A DNA stretch of 64,000 nt, taken from positions 1 through 64,000 of the forward strand of contig NZ_VCNJ01000044.1 in the NCBI RefSeq assembly GCF_005938625.1. Direction: 5' to 3'. The notes under the pieces were generated by a model. The model saw only the letters and a program-made list of their open reading frames with translations. It was not told the origin of the DNA and ran no database searches. The stretch is from Pseudomonas fluorescens (GTDB taxonomy: Bacteria > Pseudomonadota > Gammaproteobacteria > Pseudomonadales > Pseudomonadaceae). The stretch's first letter is position 1; the number at the start of each line of letters is the position of its first letter. The position numbers and the translations under genes were made by a program. This document shows, piece by piece, positions 43,514 through 52,150 of this stretch.

Positions 43514-44974
43514 ATGATCAAATCGTTGCGTCCACTGTTGCTCGCCGGCCTTCTTCTGCCTCTGGCCCTGCCTGTTTCTGCTGCCACCATCAATACTTCC
43601 CTGACCCCCAACGTTGAAAAAGCCCTCAAGGCGAGCAAATTGCAGCCCAGCGCCCTGTCGCTGGTGATGGTGCCGCTCGACGGCCCGGGCACGCCGACCG
43701 TGTTCAATGCCGACGTTTCGGTCAACCCGGCCTCGACCATGAAACTGGTGACCACCTACGCGGCGCTGGAAATGCTCGGCCCCAACCATCAGTGGAAGAC
43801 CGAGTTCTATACCGACGGTGACCTGAACGGCGGCATCCTCAACGGCAACCTCTACCTCAAGGGTGGCGGCGATCCGAAACTGAACATGGAAAAACTCTGG
43901 CTGCTGATGCGCGACCTGCGCGCCAACGGCGTTACCCAGATCACCGGTGACCTGATCCTCGACCGCAACTTCTTTGTGCAGCCGGTGCTGCCGGAATTCA
44001 ATGATGACGGCAATGACGAGAACAAGCCGTTTCTGGTCAAACCGGATTCGCTGCTGGTCAACCTCAAAGCCCTGCGCTTTGTTGCCCGCAACGACAATGG
44101 CCGAGTGCTGATCTCGGTTGAGCCGCCGATTGCCAGCATCCACATCGCCAACACCGTTAAAGCCCTGCCCTCCAAGCAATGCACCGGCGGCGTGCGCTAT
44201 AACCCGGTGCCAGAGGCTGACGGCAGCGTGACCGTGACCGTGGCCGGCCAGTTGGGCGAAGGTTGCAGCTCGCAGACCTACCTGTCTCTGCTCGACCACG
44301 CGACCTACACCGCTGGCGCCGTGCGTGCGATCTGGAAAGAACTGGGTGGCAGCATTCAGGGCAAGGATCGTCTCGCGTCGACCCCGGGCAATGCCAAGCT
44401 GCTGGCCCGTGCTTACTCGCCGGATCTGGCGGAGATCATCCGCGACATCAACAAATACAGTAACAACACCATGGCTCAGCAGTTGTTCCTGAGTCTTGGG
44501 CAGAAATTCCGCAATGACGCCGACGGCGACGACGCCAAGGCAGCGCAGCGCGTGGTGCGCCAGTGGATGGCGAAGAAGGGCATCACCGCGCCGCACCTGG
44601 TGATGGAGAACGGCTCCGGCCTGTCCCGTGCTGAACGGGTCAGCGCCCGTGAAATGGCGGCAATGCTGCAAGCCGCGTGGCACAGCCCGTATGCCGCCGA
44701 GTACATCAGCTCGCTGCCGATCGCCGGCACCGACGGCACCATGCGCAAGCGCCTGAAAACCACGGCGATGCGCGGTGAGGCGCACGTCAAGACCGGTACT
44801 TTGAACACCGTGCGGGCGATTGCCGGTTTCAGCCGTGATGTGAATGGCAATACCTGGGCGGTTGTGGCCATCCTCAACGACAAGGCGCCGTTCGGGGCAT
44901 CGTCGGTGCTGGATCAGGTGCTGCTGGATCTGTACAAGCAGCCGAAACTGGCGCAGACCGCTTCGGTTCTGTAA
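43514..44974 (+). CDS. dacB: D-alanyl-D-alanine carboxypeptidase/endopeptidase (PBP4)
   Basis: A 486-residue periplasmic penicillin-binding protein that trims peptidoglycan cross-links. A signal peptide (MIKSLRPLLLAGLLLPLALP, cleaved near VSA-A) precedes the class C PBP motifs: nucleophile SxxK in NPASTMKLVTTY, SxN in KYSNNTMAQQ, and KTG in HVKTGTLNTVRA. The large insert between SxxK and SxN is typical of PBP4. A family C repeat follows the stop. Confidence 0.95.
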   Translation: MIKSLRPLLLAGLLLPLALPVSAATINTSLTPNVEKALKASKLQPSALSLVMVPLDGPGTPTVFNADVSVNPASTMKLVTTYAALEMLGPNHQWKTEFYTDGDLNGGILNGNLYLKGGGDPKLNMEKLWLLMRDLRANGVTQITGDLILDRNFFVQPVLPEFNDDGNDENKPFLVKPDSLLVNLKALRFVARNDNGRVLISVEPPIASIHIANTVKALPSKQCTGGVRYNPVPEADGSVTVTVAGQLGEGCSSQTYLSLLDHATYTAGAVRAIWKELGGSIQGKDRLASTPGNAKLLARAYSPDLAEIIRDINKYSNNTMAQQLFLSLGQKFRNDADGDDAKAAQRVVRQWMAKKGITAPHLVMENGSGLSRAERVSAREMAAMLQAAWHSPYAAEYISSLPIAGTDGTMRKRLKTTAMRGEAHVKTGTLNTVRAIAGFSRDVNGNTWAVVAILNDKAPFGASSVLDQVLLDLYKQPKLAQTASVL

Positions 44975-45000
44975 CGCAGTTCAGGCAACACCACAAAACC

Positions 45001-45096
45001 CTGTGGGAGCGAGCTTGCTCGCGAAGGCGTCAGTACAGTCGATATCTTCCTTGACTGTTCGGGCCCCTTCGCGAGCAAGCTCGCTCCCACAGGGGA
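45001..45096. repeat. REP pair, family C variant (GGGAGCGAGCTTGCTCGCGAAGG), copy 3
   Basis: CTGTGGGAGCGAGCTTGCTCGCGAAGG... and ...CCTTCGCGAGCAAGCTCGCTCCCACAG, inverted, between the convergent dacB and GGDEF genes. Confidence 0.88.
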
Positions 45097-45108
45097 TGGG
45101 TGTCAGGT

Positions 45109-47490
45109 CTAGCTCATCTGCTCGACGCGATCGCGCCCGCGCTGCTTTGCCATATACACACCCGAATCCGCTCTGAGCAACAGCGCATCCGCGCCCTCCC
45201 CCGGTCGCCAACTGGCGATACCGAAACTCGCCGTGACCACGCCGACCACATCCACCGGCGCACTGCGCAAACCCTGCCACAACTCAACCGCCAGCGTGTG
45301 CGCATGCTCACCGTCGATGTCCGGGCACAGCACCATGAATTCCTCGCCACCCAAGCGACAGAACACATCGGTGCGCCGCAAACGATGGCCAATGCGCTCG
45401 CACACCGCTTGCAGCACCCGGTCACCGACGGCGTGGCCATACTGATCGTTGATGCGTTTGAAGTGGTCGATATCGAGCATGATCACCGACAGCTCGCCGC
45501 CACCGCGCTCGACCCGGGCCATTTCCGTGGTCAGGCGTTCCTGAAAATAGCGACGATTATGAATGCCGGTCAGCGAATCGGTCACCGACAGCGCACGCAG
45601 TTCTTCTTCCACGCGCTTGAGGTCGGAAATGTCCGAAATATAGCCATGCCAGAGCACGCCGCCGCCCGGCAGCTCTTCCGGAGTCGCCTCGCCGCGCACC
45701 CAGCGCAGACCGCGCTCAGGCAGTTGCACGCGATACTCCTCGCGCCACGGGCTGAGGCTATCTGCCGAGGCGCGAATGGAAGAGCGCACACGAGTAACGT
45801 CCTGTGGATGAATGCGCGTGAAGATCGCTTCGGCGTTGAACAGCAGCACGTCCGGCTCCAGCTCGTAGATCTCGCGGATGCCGTCGCTGGCGTAGATCAC
45901 ACTGAAGCGCCCGTCGAATTCCATCTTGAATTGATAGATGCCGCCGGGTACGTGCGCGCTGAGTTTCTTTAGCAGCACGTCCCGCGCCGCCAGCACTTCG
46001 TGCACGCGCTTGCGCTCGGTGATGTCGATGCAGATCGCCAGGTGCCCGACCCACAACCCCTGCTCATCCAGCACCGGCGTGGCGAGCATGTTCACCGGCA
46101 GATGACTGCCATCGCTGCGCACCAGCGTCCATTCGCGGGCCTCGTGGCCACCGACTTCGCCGCCCTCGACCAGCATCGCGTGGCAGGTCGGGATGCTTTT
46201 GCCGTAGCGCGCACTCAATTCGGCAGCACGGGCCGTCAGCTCGCGGGGCAGGTGCAGGTTTTCCAGAGTCATGTGGCCGACGACATCGGCGCTGCTGTAA
46301 CCGAGCATTTGTTCGGCGCCGGGGTTGAACGTGTTGATCACCCCGCGCAGATCGGTGGCGATGATTGCCACCTGCGTCGCCGCATTCAGCACACCGCGCA
46401 ACTGACCGTGGGTGCCGCGCAACTCCTGTTCGCTGGCGTGCAGTTCCTGCGTGCGCAGTTCGACCATGCGCAAGGCGCGCTGACGTTGACTGACCAACAC
46501 GTAGAGCAAGGCGCTGAGCAGCAAACTGAGCAAGCTGCCCAGAATAATCACACTGCCGACCGACGAATGATTGGCCTGAACGAACGTCTCACTCGGCAGG
46601 ATATCGATCTGATAATCGTGATCGGCCATGCGCACCAGGCGCGTGGCGGTCAGGTCGCTCGGTGCCGCCTCGTTGGTCGACTCGAACAACACTTCATGCT
46701 GATCATTGGTCGACATGTCGAGAATGCGCACTGACAGATAGTCATGGAAGGCATCCGGCAAACCGTCGGCCAGCAACTGGCGCATGCTGATCACCGCCAT
46801 CACGTAGCCAAACGATTGGCGCTCGCCTTTGCGGCTCACTGGCGCGACGAGCAGCACACCGCGCGCATAAGACGGTTCGATGCTGACCAGGTGCATCGGT
46901 TGCGACACCGCCAGCCCGCCGAGCTTGTCGGCGCGTTGCAGGGTGTCGCGACGCAGCGGTTGCGCGAGCAAGTCATAACCCAACGGTGAGCCGAGCCGAC
47001 TTTGCGTCTGGCTGTAGAGCACCGGCACGTAGGCATCGCGCACGCCAGCCAGTTGCAGCTCGCCCTGTGCATTCAATTCACGCACGGTAAAGTTGCTCAG
47101 GCCTTCGTCACGCACCCGCTGCTCGAATGCAGCTCGCCCGGCACCGCTGACCTTGAGGGCAAACGAATAGGCCTGGGTACGCATCAATAAGGGTTGGGTA
47201 TAACCGTCGAATTCGGCGCGGGACACCGATTCAGAGTTGGCGAAGAAGCGGCGCAGGCCGTCGAGGCGTTGCTCCTGATCCTGAAAGCGTTCTTCGATGC
47301 GACTGTAACGTTCGTTGGCCAGCAGTTGAAAACGCTGACGGGTTTGTTGCTGAAACTGATTGAGGGTGGCCCAGGCGAGCAGCCCCGTGAGAATCCCGCC
47401 GGCGAGCAATACCAGCAGCGCGACCAGCCAGGCCGAGACGTCTTCGCTGATGAAACCCAGAATCTTTGGGCGCACGGGGTGCAACGACAT
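45109..47490 (-). CDS. Membrane-bound CHASE-PAS-PAS-GGDEF diguanylate cyclase
   Basis: A 793-residue signalling protein predicted to make c-di-GMP. Membrane helix 1 is at about residues 19-42, followed by a periplasmic CHASE sensor (QTRQRFQLLANERYSRIEER; YTQPLLMRTQAYSFALKV) and helix 2 near residues 310-335. Cytosolic PAS domains (GVLNAATQVAIIATDLRGVI; then a second PAS with WREEYRVQLPERGLRWVRGE) precede a GGDEF domain with RLGGEEFMVL. The inhibitory site RRTD stands five residues before GGEEF, so product inhibition is expected. There is no EAL domain. The CHASE ligand is unknown. Confidence 0.93.
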   Translation of the reverse strand: MSLHPVRPKILGFISEDVSAWLVALLVLLAGGILTGLLAWATLNQFQQQTRQRFQLLANERYSRIEERFQDQEQRLDGLRRFFANSESVSRAEFDGYTQPLLMRTQAYSFALKVSGAGRAAFEQRVRDEGLSNFTVRELNAQGELQLAGVRDAYVPVLYSQTQSRLGSPLGYDLLAQPLRRDTLQRADKLGGLAVSQPMHLVSIEPSYARGVLLVAPVSRKGERQSFGYVMAVISMRQLLADGLPDAFHDYLSVRILDMSTNDQHEVLFESTNEAAPSDLTATRLVRMADHDYQIDILPSETFVQANHSSVGSVIILGSLLSLLLSALLYVLVSQRQRALRMVELRTQELHASEQELRGTHGQLRGVLNAATQVAIIATDLRGVINTFNPGAEQMLGYSSADVVGHMTLENLHLPRELTARAAELSARYGKSIPTCHAMLVEGGEVGGHEAREWTLVRSDGSHLPVNMLATPVLDEQGLWVGHLAICIDITERKRVHEVLAARDVLLKKLSAHVPGGIYQFKMEFDGRFSVIYASDGIREIYELEPDVLLFNAEAIFTRIHPQDVTRVRSSIRASADSLSPWREEYRVQLPERGLRWVRGEATPEELPGGGVLWHGYISDISDLKRVEEELRALSVTDSLTGIHNRRYFQERLTTEMARVERGGGELSVIMLDIDHFKRINDQYGHAVGDRVLQAVCERIGHRLRRTDVFCRLGGEEFMVLCPDIDGEHAHTLAVELWQGLRSAPVDVVGVVTASFGIASWRPGEGADALLLRADSGVYMAKQRGRDRVEQMS

Positions 47491-47637
47491 AAAGACAACT
47501 CACACTACGCCAGCATTTACGGGAAAACCCCATTGACCGTGTGTGAGTTATAGCTATTAGCCACTAATTTAGCTAGCGCGGGCAGATCCACGGAGCCTTT
47601 AAAAATCAAGGCTCTGTGGATCCAATATCGCAAAGCG

Positions 47638-49908
47638 TCAACGAGCCGTTATTTTCCAGGCGCGGTGGATCTTGGTGTTGCGGGCAAAATCCGGATCAAT
47701 GGTCTGTGCGCTGATTTCCTCGACCGCGTAACGCTCGGTGAGGTTCTCTTCCAACTGGAACTTGCGGAAGTTGTTGGAGAAATACAGCACACCGCCCGGC
47801 GCCAGACGCGCCATGGCCAGGTCAATCAACTGCACCTGATCACGTTGCACGTCGAAGATGCCTTCCATGCGCTTGGAGTTGGAGAACGTCGGCGGATCGA
47901 TGAAGATCAGGTCGTACTCGTCACGGCTGCTTTCCAGCCACGCCATCACATCGCCCTGCTCCAAACGGTTCTTGTCCGAGTAGCCGTTCAGCGACAGGTT
48001 GCGGCGTGCCCAGTCGAGGTAGGTTTTCGACAGGTCAACGCTGGTGGTGCTGCGCGCGCCGCCCTTGGCCGCGTGCACGCTGGCGGTCGCGGTGTAGCAG
48101 AACAGATTGAGGAAACGCTTGCCGGCGGCCTCCTTCTGAATACGCATACGCATCGGACGGTGGTCGAGGAACAGACCGGTGTCGAGGTAGTCGGTGAGGT
48201 TGACCAGCAGCTTCACGCCGCCCTCGCTGACTTCATTGAACTTGCCCTGCGCCGCCTGACGCTCGTACTGCTTGGTGCCGCTCTGGCGCTCGCGGCGTTT
48301 GACCACCACACGGCTCTTGTCGACGTTCAGCGCCTGCGGAATGGCCGCCAGGGCATCGAACATGCGCGCCGAGGCTTTTTCCGGGTCAATGGACTTCGGC
48401 GCGGCGTATTCCTGAACGTGCACCCAATCGTGGTACAGGTCGATGGCCATCGCATACTCAGGCATGTCAGCGTCGTAGACGCGGTAGCAATCGATGCCTT
48501 CGCGCTTGACCCACTTGCCCATCGCCTTGAGGTTCTTTTGCAGACGGTTGGCAAACATCTGCCCGCCTTCGCTCAAGCGCGGCTGTTCGATCACTGGCGC
48601 CGGGGCCGGCGTCGGCTTGATCGGGTTGCCGTTCTTGTTGAACTTGCGCTCTTGCGGCTCGTCCGGGGTCTGATCGTATGCCGCTTGCTCGCGCTCGGCC
48701 TGACGCTGCTCCGGGGTACGACGCTCGCCGGTGACGAACTGATCCGGCAGCACTTTGATCAACAGCAGTTTGCACGGCAACGCGCCGTTCCAGAACGAAT
48801 ACTGTTTGTGGCTGCGGATGCCCATGCGCTTGCCCAGATCCGGCGCGCCGGTGAACACCGCCGCTTCCCAGTTCAGGCAGGCCTGACGCAGACGCTCGCC
48901 GAGGTTCTGGTAGAGATAGAGCAGGCTGGCTTCGTCACCGAGACGCTCACCGTACGGCGGGTTGCAGATGACCAGACCTTTCTGGTTCTGGTCCGGGCGC
49001 GGCTCGAAGGTCGCGACTTCGCCCTGGTAGATCTTGATCCACTCGCTCAGACCAGCACGTTCAACGTTGTTGCGGCCCGGTTGAATCAAACGAGGGTCAG
49101 CTTCGTAACCGCGAATCCACAGCGGTGGCTTGGCCAGACCGGCAGCGGCACGTTCAACGGCTTCTTCGTGAAGTTTTTTCCACAACGCCGGAACGTGACC
49201 GAGCCACGCGGTAAAGCCCCACTGCTCACGACGCAGGTTCGGCGCCATGTCGGCGGCAATCATGCCGGCTTCGACGAGGAACGTACCAACACCGCACATC
49301 GGGTCAGCCAGCGCGCCGCCTTCGGCAGCAATGCGCGGCCAGCCGGAACGGATCAGGATCGCCGCCGCGAGGTTTTCCTTCAGCGGCGCGGCGCCCTGCT
49401 GCAAGCGATAGCCGCGCTGGTGCAGGCTGTGCCCGGAGAGGTCGAGGGAGAGAATCGCTTCGCCGCGATCCAGACGCAGGTGAATGCGCAGGTCCGGGTT
49501 GAGCTTGTCGATCGACGGACGGTCGCCTTGCGGGGTGCGCAGTTTGTCGACGATGGCGTCTTTGACTTTCAAGGCGCCGAAGTGGGTGTTGTCGATGCCG
49601 GAACCGTGGCCGCTGAATTCAACGGCCAGGGTGCCATCGCTGAGCATGTGATCCTGCCACTCGATGTCGAGCACGCCGTGATAAAGGTCTTCAGCGTCTT
49701 TCATCGGGAAACGCTTGAGCACCAAAAGCACCCGGTTGGCCAGACGCGACCAGAGGCACAGGCGATAAGCGGTTTCCATGGACGCCATGCCACGCACGGC
49801 GGAAGTGTGCTCGCGCGCTTCTTCAAGGCCAAGCCCGACGGCTTCCTCGATGAGCAGGCCTTCAAGGCCTTTAGGGCAAGTGAGGAAGAGTTCGAAACGG
49901 TCGGACAT
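47638..49908 (-). CDS. rlmKL: Bifunctional 23S rRNA methyltransferase RlmKL (m2G2445 / m7G2069)
   Basis: A 756-residue fused enzyme. The N-terminal half has a THUMP domain and the RlmL-type N2-methyltransferase (LADPMCGVGTFLVEAGMIA; VICNPPYGERLGDE). After a charged linker (about residues 395-445, QAEREQAAYDQTPDEPQERK) comes the RlmK half (FLDHRPMRMRI; FLNLFCYTATASVHAAKGGA; DLIFIDPPTFSNSKRMEG). It modifies helix 74 of 23S rRNA. It is adjacent to rmf, which faces the other way. Confidence 0.95.
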   Translation of the reverse strand: MSDRFELFLTCPKGLEGLLIEEAVGLGLEEAREHTSAVRGMASMETAYRLCLWSRLANRVLLVLKRFPMKDAEDLYHGVLDIEWQDHMLSDGTLAVEFSGHGSGIDNTHFGALKVKDAIVDKLRTPQGDRPSIDKLNPDLRIHLRLDRGEAILSLDLSGHSLHQRGYRLQQGAAPLKENLAAAILIRSGWPRIAAEGGALADPMCGVGTFLVEAGMIAADMAPNLRREQWGFTAWLGHVPALWKKLHEEAVERAAAGLAKPPLWIRGYEADPRLIQPGRNNVERAGLSEWIKIYQGEVATFEPRPDQNQKGLVICNPPYGERLGDEASLLYLYQNLGERLRQACLNWEAAVFTGAPDLGKRMGIRSHKQYSFWNGALPCKLLLIKVLPDQFVTGERRTPEQRQAEREQAAYDQTPDEPQERKFNKNGNPIKPTPAPAPVIEQPRLSEGGQMFANRLQKNLKAMGKWVKREGIDCYRVYDADMPEYAMAIDLYHDWVHVQEYAAPKSIDPEKASARMFDALAAIPQALNVDKSRVVVKRRERQSGTKQYERQAAQGKFNEVSEGGVKLLVNLTDYLDTGLFLDHRPMRMRIQKEAAGKRFLNLFCYTATASVHAAKGGARSTTSVDLSKTYLDWARRNLSLNGYSDKNRLEQGDVMAWLESSRDEYDLIFIDPPTFSNSKRMEGIFDVQRDQVQLIDLAMARLAPGGVLYFSNNFRKFQLEENLTERYAVEEISAQTIDPDFARNTKIHRAWKITAR

Positions 49909-50307
49909 GGTATTTCCAGAGCCTTTGGCTAGTGAATCGGCAACGCATTGCCGATCCGGTTTTCAATCAGGCGCTTTTCTAAAAGAACGCCCGCGTGGCA
50001 CGAAGGTGTGCCGTTCCATCCCCGCTGCTCGGGTTAAAAGAGCTTAGATGCCGGGACAGATAAAAAAGTTGATGAAACAAAAAGTCTTAAAGCGACCCTT
50101 CGTCGCTTTATACCCCAGCGCAAACGTGGGTCATTCTCACTAAAGAATTAACCCCATCATCCAGCGCGGGGCCGATCATACCGGGGTTTGCTGAAAAACC
50201 GTGCATGAAACCCGTCGTTACTTATGGCTGTAGCACTAATTTCGTTACGTCCTTATGACAAAACGATCATTCCCTCGGTGTGACTCATTGGTTAGAACTG
50301 AACGCAG

Positions 50308-50400
50308 GTTGACGTCGCAACGGCGTCAACACCTTGGCTCGCCACGCCGGCAGCGAGCCGCACCATGGCAGGTTTCTTCTGCCAGACCTCAGTTGAGGTC
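50308..50400 (+). ncRNA. Structured 5' leader of rmf (rmf RNA motif)
   Basis: Four stem-loops follow each other within 93 nt, ending 41 nt before the rmf start. They are GTTGACG/CGTCAAC (50308-50330), GGCTCGC/GCGAGCC (50336-50359), TGGCAG/CTGCCA (50366-50384) and GACCTCA/TGAGGTC (50385-50400). I recall a conserved RNA motif reported in the leaders of Pseudomonas rmf genes, and this fits. The function is unknown. Upstream, 49909-50307 holds the divergent rlmKL and rmf start regions and no gene I can support. Confidence 0.7.
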
Positions 50401-50440
50401 AACGCGACACAAAACAGTCAACAAGTGAGGGAAACACCCT

Positions 50441-50656
50441 ATGAGAAGACTTAAGCGTGATCCGTTGGAAAGAGCATTTTTGCGCGGATATCAATATGGC
50501 GTTGGTGGCAAATCCCGTGAGCTTTGCCCATTTACTCTACCGTCGGTACGCCAAGCTTGGATTAACGGCTGGCGAGAAGGACGCGGCGACAACTGGGACG
50601 GTATGACCGGCACTGCGGGAATCCACAGACTCAACGAACTTCACGCCGTCGGCTGA
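50441..50656 (+). CDS. rmf: Ribosome modulation factor
   Basis: A 71-residue basic protein that converts 70S ribosomes to dimers in stationary phase. The sequence MRRLKRDPLERAFLRGYQYG and SRELCPF...RQAWINGWREGR is the RMF signature. The RBS GTGAGGG is 9-15 nt upstream. It is preceded by a structured leader and followed by a terminator. The rmf-rlmKL neighbourhood is conserved in Pseudomonas. Confidence 0.95.
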   Translation: MRRLKRDPLERAFLRGYQYGVGGKSRELCPFTLPSVRQAWINGWREGRGDNWDGMTGTAGIHRLNELHAVG

Positions 50657-50741
50657 CACAGGGCATTAATTCCGACACGACAATCTGAATTTGTAACGAC
50701 TTACCATGCACGTCCTTCCCGGACGGCGGGCTGCGGCCCAG

Positions 50742-50766
50742 GGGCTCCTTCGAGGAGCCCTTTTTA
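50742..50766 (+). terminator. Terminator of rmf
   Basis: GGGCTCCT - TCG - AGGAGCCC followed by TTTTTATT. A smaller hairpin CGTCC-TTCCC-GGACG lies just before it. Confidence 0.9.
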
Positions 50767-50797
50767 TTGCATGGATTTTTGTGCCGAGCGCATAACC

Positions 50798-50887
50798 TGT
50801 AGGAGTGAGCCTGCTCGCGATAGCGGTCTGTCAGTCGCTGATGAAGTGACCGAAAGAAAGCTATCGCGAGCAGGCTCACTCCTACAA
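50798..50887. repeat. REP pair, family C, copy 4
   Basis: TGTAGGAGTGAGCCTGCTCGCGATAG... and ...CTATCGCGAGCAGGCTCACTCCTACA, inverted, downstream of pyrD and rmf. Confidence 0.9.
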
Positions 50888-50908
50888 GGGAACAGTGGTG
50901 TCTATGGA

Positions 50909-51928
50909 TCAGCGCAGGGCGGCGATCGCGTCTACCGACTCACGGATCAGCGCCGGGCCTTTATAGATGAAGCCGGAGTAGATCTGCACCAGGCTCGCAC
51001 CCGCCGTGATCTTCTCGGCCGCATGCTTGCCTTCAGTAATCCCGCCAGCAGCAATGATCGGCAAACGCCCAGCCAATTCACCGGCCAGCACCTTCACAGT
51101 ATTGGTGCTCTTCTCACGCACCGGAGCACCGGACAAACCGCCCGCCTCGTCGCCATGTTCCATGCCTTCAACACCAACCCGGCTGAGGGTGGTATTGGTC
51201 GCAATCACCGCGTCCATGCCGGTTTCGATCAACGCCTGAGCCACCTGCGCGGTTTCTTCATCGGTCATGTCCGGCGCGATCTTGATTGCCAGCGGCACAT
51301 GCTTGCCATGACGCAAGGCCAGTTCTGCGCGGCGCGTGGCCAGATCGGCGAGCAATTGCTTGAGCGAGTCGCCGAACTGCAGGCTGCGCAGGCCCGGGGT
51401 GTTCGGCGAGCTGACGTTGACCGTCACGTAGCTGGCGTGGGCGTAGACCTTGTCCAGGCAGATCAGGTAATCATCGACCGCGCGCTCAACCGGCGTATCG
51501 AAGTTCTTGCCGATGTTGATGCCCAGCACGCCTTTGTATTTCGCTGCGGCCACCCGTGCCAGCAGGTTATCGACACCGAGGTTGTTGAACCCCATGCGGT
51601 TGATGATCGCCTCGGCTTCCGGCAGACGAAAGATCCGTGGTTTCGGGTTGCCAGGCTGTGGACGCGGGGTCACGGTGCCGATTTCGACAAAACCGAAACC
51701 CAACTGCGCGAAGCCATCGATGGCTGCGCCGTTCTTGTCCAGACCGGCCGCCAAACCCACCGGGTTGGGGAATTCCAGGCCCATGACGGTCACCGGGACT
51801 TTTGCCGGCGCCTTGCACAGCAAGCCGTTGAGGCCCAAACGCCCACCCGCGCCGATCAGATCCAGCGACAGATCGTGGGAGGTTTCCGGGGAAAGTTTGA
51901 ACAACAGCTGACGGGCCAGGGTGTACAT
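50909..51928 (-). CDS. pyrD: Dihydroorotate dehydrogenase (quinone, class 2)
   Basis: A 339-residue membrane-associated FMN enzyme oxidising dihydroorotate with ubiquinone in pyrimidine synthesis. An N-terminal amphipathic helix (MYTLARQLLFKLSPETSHDL) and the signature VGLAAGLDKNGAAIDG identify class 2. The catalytic Ser lies in YVTVNVSSPNTPGLR. The start at 51928 gives family length; the frame continues upstream into the nasS promoter region without need. It is divergent from nasS. Confidence 0.95.
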   Translation of the reverse strand: MYTLARQLLFKLSPETSHDLSLDLIGAGGRLGLNGLLCKAPAKVPVTVMGLEFPNPVGLAAGLDKNGAAIDGFAQLGFGFVEIGTVTPRPQPGNPKPRIFRLPEAEAIINRMGFNNLGVDNLLARVAAAKYKGVLGINIGKNFDTPVERAVDDYLICLDKVYAHASYVTVNVSSPNTPGLRSLQFGDSLKQLLADLATRRAELALRHGKHVPLAIKIAPDMTDEETAQVAQALIETGMDAVIATNTTLSRVGVEGMEHGDEAGGLSGAPVREKSTNTVKVLAGELAGRLPIIAAGGITEGKHAAEKITAGASLVQIYSGFIYKGPALIRESVDAIAALR

Positions 51929-52018
51929 GGGCGGCGATGACTCGGGCGGCGAAAAGAGGCGGCGATTATAGCCGGGCATCGACCTGCGGCGCGAGGCACA
52001 TGCGCAAATCGAGGTGGC

Positions 52019-52034
52019 TGGCATATGCCTTGCA
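52019..52034 (+). promoter_or_regulatory. Sigma-54 promoter candidate of nasST
   Basis: TGGCA-TATGCC-TTGCA matches the sigma-54 consensus TGGCAC-N5-TTGCA, with GG at 52020-52021 and GC at 52032-52033 separated by 10 nt. Transcription would begin near 52045, about 105 nt before nasS. Confidence 0.65.
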
Positions 52035-52150
52035 CTTTCATCGCTATCAGCCTGCAGGCCAATGGCGGCGTGTGGGTAAGGACAATGGCGTCGTCCCGGG
52101 TTTTGCCTGCGCAAAGTCCGCGACGACGTTTTTTTTCGAGGTAGCGTTGG

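Noticed and set aside
47665..49932. 755-codon open frame opposite rlmKL
   Set aside because: Antisense shadow of a well-supported methyltransferase gene.
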